64,000 nucleotides of DNA from the NCBI GenBank assembly GCA_021325275.1, contig JAJPHL010000054.1:62001-126000 (forward strand). Direction: 5' to 3'. The translations under genes were made by a program, and so were the position numbers. Under the pieces are notes generated by a model that saw nothing but the letters and a program-made list of their open reading frames with translations, was not told the origin of the DNA and did not search any database. The DNA is from Terriglobia bacterium. GTDB lineage: Bacteria > Acidobacteriota > Terriglobia > JAJPHL01. Of this stretch, positions 51,229 through 60,032 are shown piece after piece; positions within the stretch are counted from its first letter, which is position 1; the number at the start of each line of letters is the position of its first letter.

Positions 51229-51686
51229 GATCGACAAACAGTCCTGCCCTCGGTCTACTCTTGGCAGCGCTTCTCGCCGCCTTTTTGATAAACAGGGCCC
51301 AAGCCCAAGCAGCCAAGGAACCGGAAACGGTTGATTGGATTCGTCTGCGCGGTTTGAACTACAAGACCGGCAAAATCAACGCCGACGCCAAAGCGCTCGA
51401 TAAAGCGCGCATCAGGATTTTGGGATACATGGTGCCCTTCGAGGACGAAGATAAGGAAGTGACCGAGTTCCTCCTGGTTCCCAACATGGCCTGCATTCAC
51501 GTCCCCGCACCGCCGCAAAATCAAATCATTTTAGTGCAGATGGCCGGCGGCAAGAAGGCTCCCGCCGCATTGGGGAAAACTTTTTGGGTCGAAGGATTGA
51601 TGGCAATTGAGACGTCGAAAAGTGCGTACGCCGTCGCTTCCTATCGCCTCTCCGCGACCAAAGTGCAACTCGCGAAGGAAGAATAG
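51225..51686 (+). CDS. DUF3299 protein 3, secreted
   Basis: A 153-residue protein with a signal peptide (PALGLLLAALLAAFLINRAQA) and a DUF3299 domain: DWIRLRGLNYKTG, ILGYMVPFEDED, EFLLVPNMACIHVPAPPQNQ. The Cys-x-His is retained although the flanking residues have diverged (NMA in place of Y-x-G). It overlaps the permease gene by ATGA and ends the cluster, 26 bases before the convergent exporter gene. Confidence 0.91.
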   Translation: MRSTNSPALGLLLAALLAAFLINRAQAQAAKEPETVDWIRLRGLNYKTGKINADAKALDKARIRILGYMVPFEDEDKEVTEFLLVPNMACIHVPAPPQNQIILVQMAGGKKAPAALGKTFWVEGLMAIETSKSAYAVASYRLSATKVQLAKEE

Positions 51687-51712
51687 CCGAATAGCCTCGG
51701 TCAAGCGGCGCG

Positions 51713-52609
51713 CTAGCCGAACAGCCACTGGATCACCACGCCGGCCGTCACGCTGGAGAGCAAAAGATATCCCAGGATTGCGAGCGTGTCTCGCAGATTC
51801 TTGTTCTCTCGCAACAGGACGAGTGAACCCAGCCCGCACCCGGACGCCAATCCTGAAATCGTCGAGCCGTAGCTAATCACGCCGCGCAAATACATCTCCG
51901 CGATCGCCACCGAAGCCGCGCAGTTGGGAATCATACCGATCAGCGCCGTAAGCAATGGCTGCCAGATCGAACGCGGCAGAAAGAAGCTGGCGAGCCGCTC
52001 CCTTCCGATATGCGAAAACCCATAACCGGCCGCAAAGGTGATGAGGAAAATGAAGCCCGAAATCTTGGCGACATGAAGCAGCGGATGAACGATCAGATCC
52101 TTCACGCTTCGTCCATTGCCGACCGTGTGGCCGCAGCAAGCGTCTTCGATCACTTGATGATCGTGGTGGCAGGTTCCCTGTTCCGCCGCCAGCGCATGTT
52201 GCCGCACGCCTCGATTCCGCCGCCGATAGAGCGCGTCGAGCGTGTATCCGACTACCAACCCCAGACACATTTTTGTGGCGATGAGCGGCAAGATCACGGC
52301 GATTTTGTCGCGATGCGACAAAATCACTGGAATCGCTTCGTCGGAAGTTGAGATCAGGACCGCCAGTAGCGTGCCGATCGTCACGACGCCCTGGGAGTAA
52401 AGCGCCGCCACGACCACGGAAAATCCGCATTGGGGAATCGCGCCCACCACCGCCCCGATCGCCGGCCCGGCGCTGCCGGCTTTCTGAACGTACTCCTTCA
52501 GGTTCTTGCTCCAGCGGTACTCCAGCAACTCCACGGCGACGTAGACGATGTACAGCAAGGGCGCCATCTTGACGGTGTCAAGCAGCGCGTTCTTCAGGAT
52601 TTCGTCCAT
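51713..52609 (-). CDS. Putative 10TM metal exporter (ArsP_2 / putative manganese transporter family)
   Basis: A 298-residue membrane protein of two internally similar halves; the motifs GAIPQCGFSVVVAALYSQGVVTIGTLLAVLISTSDEAIPVIL (first half) and GMIPNCAASVAIAEMYLRGVISYGSTISGLASGCGLG (second half) mark the family. The central loop carries a dense Cys/His patch (CHHDHQVIEDACCGH, about residues 147-161) that likely binds metal. The true ion is unknown; relatives are named manganese or arsenical exporters. Its ATG overlaps the stop of the sugar isomerase gene. Confidence 0.88.
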   Translation of the reverse strand: MDEILKNALLDTVKMAPLLYIVYVAVELLEYRWSKNLKEYVQKAGSAGPAIGAVVGAIPQCGFSVVVAALYSQGVVTIGTLLAVLISTSDEAIPVILSHRDKIAVILPLIATKMCLGLVVGYTLDALYRRRNRGVRQHALAAEQGTCHHDHQVIEDACCGHTVGNGRSVKDLIVHPLLHVAKISGFIFLITFAAGYGFSHIGRERLASFFLPRSIWQPLLTALIGMIPNCAASVAIAEMYLRGVISYGSTISGLASGCGLGSLVLLRENKNLRDTLAILGYLLLSSVTAGVVIQWLFG

Positions 52610-53484
52610 CAGCTCAGCTTCAGCTTGTGAAGGTAATCGAAGCTTTGACGCAGACTTTCAACCGGGTCGCCGGAAGTCTGATCCTGCTCGACAAAGTAGT
52701 GCCGCACGCCGGCCGCGGACGCCGCGCGGAGGATCGAGGGAATGTCGAGCACGCCATTGCCTACTTCCTTGAAAGCTGTGCGGGGTACCGACTCGTTGTA
52801 TTGGACGGGCATGCCCTCCGCCTTGTTCTTGAGATGCAAGAGAGGAATCCGGCCGGCGTTTTGGCGCAGAAGTTCCACGGGATCGTGGCCGCCGACGCTC
52901 ACCCAAAAGATATCCATCTCCCACCCGACCAGCGCTTTGTCGGTGCGGTTGAGAAGCGTCTCCATGCCGGTCGTCCCGGCCATGGGTTCGAACTCGAAGG
53001 CATGGTTGTGATAGCAAAATTGCATGCCGGCCTTGCGGCATTCCTCCCCGGCGCGGTTCAAAGTGTCCGCCAGGGACTTGATTGCATCAAGGCCGCCGCG
53101 CTGGTTCGGCGGAAGATAGGGGTAGACGGTGTATTGGAATCCCAGTTCTTTGCAGCGCGCGATCGCGGCCGTCAACTGGCTGGTCTTCTCGGGTGAGAAG
53201 AGTGCGGAATCCAGATGCATGCTCACGGGTTTCATCCGGAATTTCTTGAAATCCGCCCAGATGGCATCGAGGGTCGCCCAAGTGAGTTCGGCCTCTCGAT
53301 AACCGATTTGATCCAAGGCTTCAAACGTCTGAGCCGCCTTCGCGCCGAGGACGCTGCGAACCGTATAGAGTTGGACGCCGATGGATTGCAGCGGATCGGG
53401 CGGTGCACCGCCCGAAGCAAGTCCCGCGGCGGAAAGCGTCAGCGCCGAGGATCGAATGAAATCACGCCGCGAAGTAGTGTTCAT
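52609..53484 (-). CDS. Tat-exported sugar phosphate isomerase/epimerase-like TIM barrel
   Basis: A 291-residue protein with a twin-arginine signal (TSRRDFIRSSALTLSAAG) and a xylose-isomerase-like TIM barrel (IGVQLYTVRSVLG, MQFCYHNHAFEFEP, GWEMDIFWVSVGGHDPVELL, HYFVEQDQTSGDP). The His/Glu/Asp residues of the divalent metal site are in place. Such exported barrels are frequent in Acidobacteriota and Planctomycetes and act on sugars of unknown identity. Its start overlaps the methyltransferase end by four bases. A sugar enzyme in this metal run is unexplained. Confidence 0.9.
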   Translation of the reverse strand: MNTTSRRDFIRSSALTLSAAGLASGGAPPDPLQSIGVQLYTVRSVLGAKAAQTFEALDQIGYREAELTWATLDAIWADFKKFRMKPVSMHLDSALFSPEKTSQLTAAIARCKELGFQYTVYPYLPPNQRGGLDAIKSLADTLNRAGEECRKAGMQFCYHNHAFEFEPMAGTTGMETLLNRTDKALVGWEMDIFWVSVGGHDPVELLRQNAGRIPLLHLKNKAEGMPVQYNESVPRTAFKEVGNGVLDIPSILRAASAAGVRHYFVEQDQTSGDPVESLRQSFDYLHKLKLS

Positions 53485-54068
53485 GGCTTGCTCCCTATGA
53501 ATTCCGCTACGCCCCGTCCGCGCACAGGCCGCTCTTGGTATTCCACAACGTGCAGGCCCGGAACTAGTGACCGTAACTCGTCCCTCTGAAGCGGACTGGT
53601 CGCGGCTCCCGGTATTGTAGCGCTGCCGTTCCACCGGATGGCCATCTTGCAAATAAAAAGCCCACCGGAATTCAACGCCGAAACGATCCGAGGAAACAGA
53701 CCGCGATCCAGGTGATAAAACAGGACAATCGTATCGTACTGCGAGCGTTGAAAGTCGTATTTCGCGGCGTCCAAGGCGAATAGATCGAGTTCGAGGCCAA
53801 GATCACGCGCCTCCTGACGAAGCTGTTCGATCGCGACCGCCGACACATCCACCACACTCATCTTCCATTTTCTGGCGGCTAACCACAGCGCGTGGCGGCC
53901 CAGCCCTCCAGCCACGTCCAATCCCGTTCCTCCATTGGGGAACTTTGGAACAACAAACCGATTGCAAGCCGATAGAAAAAACGGATCGGGCACGGTCAGG
54001 GAGGGCAGGCGATCTCGATACTTGAGATCCCACGCCGCTCCCTGATCCGGCAAACCGCCACACTCCAA
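53481..54068 (-). CDS. Class I SAM-dependent methyltransferase (TehB-like)
   Basis: A 195-residue Rossmann-fold methyltransferase: WDLKYRDRLPSL at the N-terminus, SAM-binding GLDVAGGLGRHALWLA, acidic loop VVDVSAVAIEQL and a YDTIVLFYHLDRGLF motif. The pattern is closest to TehB-type enzymes that methylate tellurite, selenite or small thiol/oxyanion substrates. The gene starts 2 bases before the end of the TonB receptor gene on the same strand and overlaps the isomerase gene downstream, fitting co-transcription in the metal run. Confidence 0.88.
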   Translation of the reverse strand: MECGGLPDQGAAWDLKYRDRLPSLTVPDPFFLSACNRFVVPKFPNGGTGLDVAGGLGRHALWLAARKWKMSVVDVSAVAIEQLRQEARDLGLELDLFALDAAKYDFQRSQYDTIVLFYHLDRGLFPRIVSALNSGGLFICKMAIRWNGSATIPGAATSPLQRDELRSLVPGLHVVEYQERPVRGRGVAEFIGSKP

Positions 54069-54069
54069 A

Positions 54070-56832
54070 CTAAAAATGGAAGCCCACGGTCGCCGTGACC
54101 GTGCGTGGCGTAACGTAGTGCGTTCCGCTGAACGTCGAGAGGAAATTGTACAACGCGTAGTTGTTCAGGAGATTGACGACTGCCACGCGCGCACTCCACT
54201 TGTACCGGTCGCCGTGGAAAATGTTGTCGTGGCCGATCGCCAAGTCGAACAGATTGCGCGACCCGATGCGCGGCGGATTGTGATCGTCATCCTCTTTGCC
54301 GGGCGCCGGAACCTTGATGAGCGTCGATCCGTACTGGGCCGCGGGGCAGAATCCCGTGGCGCTGATCGGCGTGAGGGGCGTGGCATGGACGCTGCCGCAG
54401 AACAATCCCGCTTGGAATTGCTGATCGGGCGACAAGCCGGAAACATCGACGATGGAATCGGTGCCGTTGGGTCCGTTGTTGCAGTTTCCGCCCGCGCACG
54501 GCACCGGGCCGGCGACCAATCCGCTGTCATAACGCCAGTTGAATCCGATCCAAGGACCGTTTTTCCGCGGTTGAAATTGCAGGTGCGTCGTTTGATTGAA
54601 AACTTCGTCGTGATCGATGCGGAAGACCGTGCTCGTGCCGGTCGAAGTCGGCGTGGAACCGAGGCCCGCGACTTGCGGCGTGAAAAAGCGCGCGGCGACG
54701 CTCGAGAAAGCCACGTACGCCGTGAGTCCGTGGAAGTTCGGCATGCTGGCGCGCACCGCGTAGCCCGGGATTTTCGAGCTGTACCACTCAATGGGGAAGG
54801 TGATGGGCGTGGATCCCAAAATGCTGAAGTCGTAGGCGCGATGCGTGTACTTCCAGATGTACTCGCCGTCGATGACCAGATACTTTCCGAATGCTTGCTG
54901 GATGCCGGCGTGATATTCGTCGCGGCGACCGGGTTTTTCTGGAACGTCCAGGCATGGATATCCTTGTAGGACGGTCAACAGTTCGCCGACCAACGGATCG
55001 CTGCATCCATGGCTCGCCAGCACTTGATTCTCGTTAAAGGGCGTTTCCATTGTCCGCGCGTAGGAAACGCGCAACACGGTGCCGGTCGGCTTGATGTTGT
55101 AGGCGATTCCTCCGCGCGGCTCGATTTCATTCATGTTTGCGAAGCCGTGATACGCGTCAAAGCGCGCGCCATAGTTGAAATTCCAGTTCTTGATCGTCAC
55201 CGAATCCTGGAAGAACACCGCGGTCTGCGTCACGACGCCGTTGCCCCGAAACGTGTAGGGCGCCGCGTGAGCGGCCGGGCAGCCGTTGGACGCCGGCAAG
55301 GTTCCGGTGCGCGTTAGGTCCACGCAGGCGAGCACGGGATCGAACGCCGGGTTCGATTGAGTTGTTCCCGCACAGTTGTTCGTATCGGTGACACCAGGCG
55401 CCGTGACGGGCGTGACGCCGTCGGCGAGCAGACACGGCGCGTTCAGCGTGGGGTCGACAATCGAGAGAACATCGGTCTCGGTCAATCCGGTATGTTCGAA
55501 CAGCACGCCGACTTTCATGTTGTGAATGCCCTTCACGTGCGAGACGTCGGCATGGAATCCGGAGTTGCTCAAGCGGCGGCTTTGGCCGATGCCTTCACTT
55601 TGCAGGTTGGGCGTGAAATCCGCGAACGGGTCGCGGCTGGGATAATAGATGAACTGATCGCGACGGAAAAACCCGCCGATGGTGAGAACCGTCGTGGGAC
55701 TGAACAGATGCGTCCACGTCGGCGCGATGTTGATCGTGTCGATCTTGGCGCGCTGATCGCTCGATCCAACCGGCTTGCCGTCCGGGCCGAGGCCTTTGTT
55801 GTCCACGACCACTCCGGTCCACGCGGTGGCCAGTTGGCCGTCGAAGGAATTCGGCGTCTGAAACCACGAACGCGTGAATCCCAGGTTGAGATTGAAAGTG
55901 TCCGCGGAGTTCGGTTTGTAGTCGATGCGATCCCAAAGGTTGGTTAGATTTCCTTTGTCGTGCATCACGGAAAATTCCGGCGGGTCCAAGAAACGGCCGC
56001 TGGTGAGACCGCTCGCCGAGATGAAATTCCCCCACTTGTCGTTTCCGGTGGAGAGATTGAAACCAAGATTGGCCGTTCCGAAGGAACCGTACGACGCCGT
56101 GGCTTCGCCGTGCGGCTGCTTCACGCCCAAACCGGATCGCGTGGTCACGACGATCACGAGACTCGTCTTGTCGCCGAATTCCGGCGGCGGCGCGCCCTGG
56201 ATCACTTCCAGCGATTGCACCGCGTCGAGCGGAAGTTGGTTGGAAAATATCTTACTCTGCTGGTCGGTGATCGGCTGGCCGTCGACCGAGAAGGAATTTT
56301 CGGCATGATCGCCCATGCCATGGAAAAGCCCGTTGGAATCGGCCGCGACGCCCGGAGCCGACAACGTCACGAGCGAACTCAGCGAGGACGACCCGCTTTC
56401 GAGAGGCACTTTGTCGAAGAGTCCGCGATCCACGTCGGTGTGCGTGACGGGAATGTTTTCGAGCAAATCTTCCCTGGAGGTGGTGACCTCGATCGTCTGG
56501 TTGGCCGTGCCCAGCTTGAGCGCGATCTTCACGTCGATGGGCACGCCCGAGCGCAGGTTCACGTCCTGCTCACCGGTTTGAAAACCCGGCTTCGAGACCG
56601 TCAGATGGTAGTTGTTGTACGGCACGTTCGTGAACGCGAACGCGCCACTGTTGTCCGTCGTGATCGTCGCGCTAAAATGCGACACGGGATTCTGGATCGT
56701 AACCGTCGCGCCGGGGACCACCGCTTGCGAGGGATCGGAGATCACGCCCTGAATCGTGCCGCTGTTTGATTGCGCGAATGCGCCAAACGAAAACACACCA
56801 AGAGCTGCAGCTAGACACACCAGTCTTGTCAT
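54070..56832 (-). CDS. TonB-dependent receptor with carboxypeptidase-regulatory-like N-terminal domain
   Basis: A 920-residue outer-membrane protein. It has a signal peptide (MTRLVCLAAALGVFSFGAFA), then a CarboxypepD_reg-like domain (about residues 22-110: GTIQGVISDPSQAVVPGATVTIQ), a plug domain (SFSVDGQPITDQQ, LPLDAVQSLEVIQGAPPPEFGDK) and a large beta-barrel ending in an aromatic C-terminus (TATVGFHF). ATG 56832 is chosen for the signal peptide. It follows the CzcA-like pump gene by 116 bases. In this place a TolC-like factor would normally be expected, so it may serve metal passage across the outer membrane. Confidence 0.92.
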   Translation of the reverse strand: MTRLVCLAAALGVFSFGAFAQSNSGTIQGVISDPSQAVVPGATVTIQNPVSHFSATITTDNSGAFAFTNVPYNNYHLTVSKPGFQTGEQDVNLRSGVPIDVKIALKLGTANQTIEVTTSREDLLENIPVTHTDVDRGLFDKVPLESGSSSLSSLVTLSAPGVAADSNGLFHGMGDHAENSFSVDGQPITDQQSKIFSNQLPLDAVQSLEVIQGAPPPEFGDKTSLVIVVTTRSGLGVKQPHGEATASYGSFGTANLGFNLSTGNDKWGNFISASGLTSGRFLDPPEFSVMHDKGNLTNLWDRIDYKPNSADTFNLNLGFTRSWFQTPNSFDGQLATAWTGVVVDNKGLGPDGKPVGSSDQRAKIDTINIAPTWTHLFSPTTVLTIGGFFRRDQFIYYPSRDPFADFTPNLQSEGIGQSRRLSNSGFHADVSHVKGIHNMKVGVLFEHTGLTETDVLSIVDPTLNAPCLLADGVTPVTAPGVTDTNNCAGTTQSNPAFDPVLACVDLTRTGTLPASNGCPAAHAAPYTFRGNGVVTQTAVFFQDSVTIKNWNFNYGARFDAYHGFANMNEIEPRGGIAYNIKPTGTVLRVSYARTMETPFNENQVLASHGCSDPLVGELLTVLQGYPCLDVPEKPGRRDEYHAGIQQAFGKYLVIDGEYIWKYTHRAYDFSILGSTPITFPIEWYSSKIPGYAVRASMPNFHGLTAYVAFSSVAARFFTPQVAGLGSTPTSTGTSTVFRIDHDEVFNQTTHLQFQPRKNGPWIGFNWRYDSGLVAGPVPCAGGNCNNGPNGTDSIVDVSGLSPDQQFQAGLFCGSVHATPLTPISATGFCPAAQYGSTLIKVPAPGKEDDDHNPPRIGSRNLFDLAIGHDNIFHGDRYKWSARVAVVNLLNNYALYNFLSTFSGTHYVTPRTVTATVGFHF

Positions 56833-56948
56833 TTCACTATGATGACAACGCGACCGATGATCCTTTGAATGGAAACCGGCAGACGGACCGGTCACGCCGG
56901 TGAGCGGGGCCGATTCGCCCGCAAGCGGACGCTGCTCGTTTGCGCCGT

Positions 56949-59900
56949 TTAGACCTGTAGCGTGTCGCCGTCGCGCGCCACAATCGCGTACAACACGGGC
57001 GCGAGAAATACCGAGAGCAACAATCGCGACAACAATCCGCCGACCACCACGATCGCGAACGGTTTTTGCGAATCGCTGCCGATGCCGGTGGAGATCGCCG
57101 CGGGCAGCAAGCCGAAGCACGCGACGAGCGCGGTCATCATGATGGGACGCAGCCGCAGCACGCTCGCTTCGAGGGTCGCTTGCATGATGCTCTTGCCTTC
57201 GAGTCGCAGTTTGTTGATGAACGAATACAAGATCACGCTGGTTTGCACGGCGACTCCCATCAGCGCGACGAATCCCAGCATCGACGACACGCTGAAGTTT
57301 GTTTTCGTCACGTAGAGCGCCAGCAATCCGCCGACCGGTTCGGTCACAAGCACCGAGAAGAAAATAATCAGCGGGAATTTCAGGTTGCCGTAGAGCGCAA
57401 ACAGAATCATGAGGATCAGAATCACGGTGAGCGGCCCGATGATCTTCATCTGATCGATCGACGCGAGATATTCCTTGTACTCGCCGCCCCAATCCATGCG
57501 ATAGCCGATCGGCAGTTTCACCGCGGCGTCCACTTTTTTGCGCGCCTCGCCGACGGCGCTCGCCAGATCGCGACCCTCCACGCTGTACTGCACGCCGATG
57601 TAACGCGAATTCGACTCGCGATAAATGAACGACGCGCCCAAATCTTGCTGGATGTCGGCGAATTCGCCGAGCGGCAGGTTTTGCCCGTCGGGCGTGGCGA
57701 TCAACAGGTTCTTGATGGACGTTTGGTCGCTGCGATATTTCTCCTGCATGCGCACGATCAAGTCGAATTGCTTTTCACCGTGGATCACTTGCGTGGCCGC
57801 CTTGCCGCCCATCGCCGTTTCCACCATCGTGTTGATGTCCGAAACGTTCAAACCGTAGCGGGCGATCTTGGCGCGATCGGGCACCAGCGTCAAATTCGGC
57901 TGGCCGAGTTCCTTCACCACGGTGATTTCCTTGATGCCCTCCACTTTGGTAAGAATGTTTTTCACCTGCGTGGCTTTGTCTTCCAGCGTTTTTAGATCGG
58001 GGCCGAAGATTTTCACCGCCAGCGCGCTCTTCAATCCCGTTTCCGCTTCGTCCACGGCGTCCTCGGCGGGCTGCGTGTAGTTGAAGATGATGCCGGGGAA
58101 CGTCGCGAGTCTTTTCTGGATCGCCTCAGTCAATTCCGCTTTGTCGTGGATCTCGCCGGACCACGCCGCGTCGTCGTAGGGTTTCAGGCCCACGTAAAAC
58201 TCGTTGTTGAAGAATCCCGTGGTGTCGGTGCCGTCGTCGGGGCGTCCCAGTTCGTTCGCGACGGTGGTCACTTGCGGAAATCCGAGCAGGATATTGCGGA
58301 TTTGCGGCGAGAGCTTCGACGCTTCCTCGAATGAAATTGTGTAAGGCGTCGTCGCGCGCACCCACAAGGCGCCTTCGTCGAGATGCGGCATGAATTCGCC
58401 GCCAATCAGTGGAATCAACAGCAGCGATGTCGTGAAAACGGCGAGCACCAACACCACCGTTACCGTGCGATTCTTCAGGCACCAGCCGAGCACGCGGCCG
58501 TATCCCCCGCGCAGCCATTCATAGAACCGCGCGCGCGGCTCGCGGACGTTGCGGCGAAGGAAATACGCGCACAGCACCGGCAACACGGTCAACGCGCACA
58601 GCAATGCGCCGAGCAGTGCGAACGACATGGTGTCGGCCATCGGCTGGAAGAGCCGTCCCGACGGTCCGGTGAGCACATAGATCGGCAGATATCCCGCGAT
58701 GATCACGGCGACCGCGTAGAAAATGGGGCGCTCGACGTCGCGCGCCGCGGCGCGGATCACTTTGTTTACGTCGGGCTTCGTCCCTTGTTGCGCGGCCAGC
58801 TCGCGGAAAATGTTTTCCACCATCACCACCGAGCCGTCCACGATGATGCCGAAATCGATCGCGCCGATGGAGAGCAAGTTCGCCGGAATGTGCCGCCAGT
58901 CGAGACAAATGAAGGCGAAGAGCAGCGCAATCGGAATCGTCACCGCGACAATGAGCGCCGCGCGCAGATCGAGCAGAAACAATCCGAGGATCACCAGCAC
59001 CAGCAACATGCCGCGAACGAGATTGCGCTCTACGGTGCGCGTGGTTTCCTCGATCAATCCTTGGCGATCGTAGAAAGGAACCACTTTCACGTCAGGCGGC
59101 AGGATATGTTCGTTCAACTCCTTGGTCATTGCCTCGACGCGTTGCAGGATCACCTGTGCTTGCTCGCCCACGCGCATCAGGATTACGCCTTCGACGGCTT
59201 CGTCCTGCTTCATGTAGCCAAACTGCCCGAGGCGCGGCGCGTGGCCCACTTCCACTTCCGCGATGTTTTTCACGAGCACCGGAGTCCCGTGATTCTCCGC
59301 GACGACAATGTTGCCGATGTCTTGCGTCTGCTTGACGAGACCGAGTCCGCGGATGTAGAAGAATTGTCCGCCCTGCGAGTAAAATCCGCCGCCGGCGTTC
59401 GAATTATTGTTGGTGAGCTGATTGAAAATCGTGGGGACCGATACTCCGTACGCGAAAAGCTTGTTGGGATCGAGCAGCACTTGATACTGCATGGTCGTTC
59501 CACCGAAGCCGGAATCGTCGGCCACACCTTGGATCGAACGATAATTGCGCTCCAGCACCCAGTCCTCGATGATTTTCAAATCCTGCGGCGAGCGATCGGG
59601 GCTTTGAATCACGTAGCGGTAAATCAATCCGCTGGGACTAAACAGCGGCGAGAGCGACGGCTGCAATCCCGGCGGCAGCGTCGCTTGCGGAACGCGCTCG
59701 AACGCCTGCTCGCGCACGAAATACGGGTCGGCGCCGTACTCGAAATTCATTTGTACCGACGACAAGCCATAGAGCGAAATCGAGCGCAACGCTTCCAATC
59801 GCGGAATGCCGTTCATTTCGATTTCCAGCGGCACCGTGACCAATCGCTCGACTTCTTCCGGCGAGTGTCCCGGCCACTGCGTGATGACCTCAACGTGCGG

Positions 59901-60032
59901 CGGCGAAAGATCGGGATATGCGTCGATCGGCAGCTTCTGAAAAGAGATCACGCCCCACACCATCAAGAATCCGGCGATGATGAGGATGAGAAACCGCTGC
60001 GAAAGCGCGAAAGAAACGAGCCTGGAGATCAT
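56949..60032 (-). CDS. HME-type RND efflux pump, CzcA/CusA-like
   Basis: A 1027-residue inner-membrane pump of the heavy-metal-efflux RND family. Helix 4 carries the charged motif GAIDFGIIVDGSVVMVEN (residues 390-407), with Asp393, Asp399 and Glu406, typical of divalent cation (CzcA) types; other features include PGHSPEEVERLVTVPLE and IYRYVIQSPDRSPQDLK. It exports Co, Zn, Cd, Ni, Cu or Ag depending on subtype; the ion is not assigned. The ATG overlaps the adaptor stop by ATGA. Confidence 0.96.
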   Translation of the reverse strand: MISRLVSFALSQRFLILIIAGFLMVWGVISFQKLPIDAYPDLSPPHVEVITQWPGHSPEEVERLVTVPLEIEMNGIPRLEALRSISLYGLSSVQMNFEYGADPYFVREQAFERVPQATLPPGLQPSLSPLFSPSGLIYRYVIQSPDRSPQDLKIIEDWVLERNYRSIQGVADDSGFGGTTMQYQVLLDPNKLFAYGVSVPTIFNQLTNNNSNAGGGFYSQGGQFFYIRGLGLVKQTQDIGNIVVAENHGTPVLVKNIAEVEVGHAPRLGQFGYMKQDEAVEGVILMRVGEQAQVILQRVEAMTKELNEHILPPDVKVVPFYDRQGLIEETTRTVERNLVRGMLLVLVILGLFLLDLRAALIVAVTIPIALLFAFICLDWRHIPANLLSIGAIDFGIIVDGSVVMVENIFRELAAQQGTKPDVNKVIRAAARDVERPIFYAVAVIIAGYLPIYVLTGPSGRLFQPMADTMSFALLGALLCALTVLPVLCAYFLRRNVREPRARFYEWLRGGYGRVLGWCLKNRTVTVVLVLAVFTTSLLLIPLIGGEFMPHLDEGALWVRATTPYTISFEEASKLSPQIRNILLGFPQVTTVANELGRPDDGTDTTGFFNNEFYVGLKPYDDAAWSGEIHDKAELTEAIQKRLATFPGIIFNYTQPAEDAVDEAETGLKSALAVKIFGPDLKTLEDKATQVKNILTKVEGIKEITVVKELGQPNLTLVPDRAKIARYGLNVSDINTMVETAMGGKAATQVIHGEKQFDLIVRMQEKYRSDQTSIKNLLIATPDGQNLPLGEFADIQQDLGASFIYRESNSRYIGVQYSVEGRDLASAVGEARKKVDAAVKLPIGYRMDWGGEYKEYLASIDQMKIIGPLTVILILMILFALYGNLKFPLIIFFSVLVTEPVGGLLALYVTKTNFSVSSMLGFVALMGVAVQTSVILYSFINKLRLEGKSIMQATLEASVLRLRPIMMTALVACFGLLPAAISTGIGSDSQKPFAIVVVGGLLSRLLLSVFLAPVLYAIVARDGDTLQV

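Noticed and set aside
56833-57492. Longer start for the TonB receptor at 57492
   Set aside because: The extra region overlaps the CzcA-like coding sequence and has no domain; the signal peptide starts at 56832.
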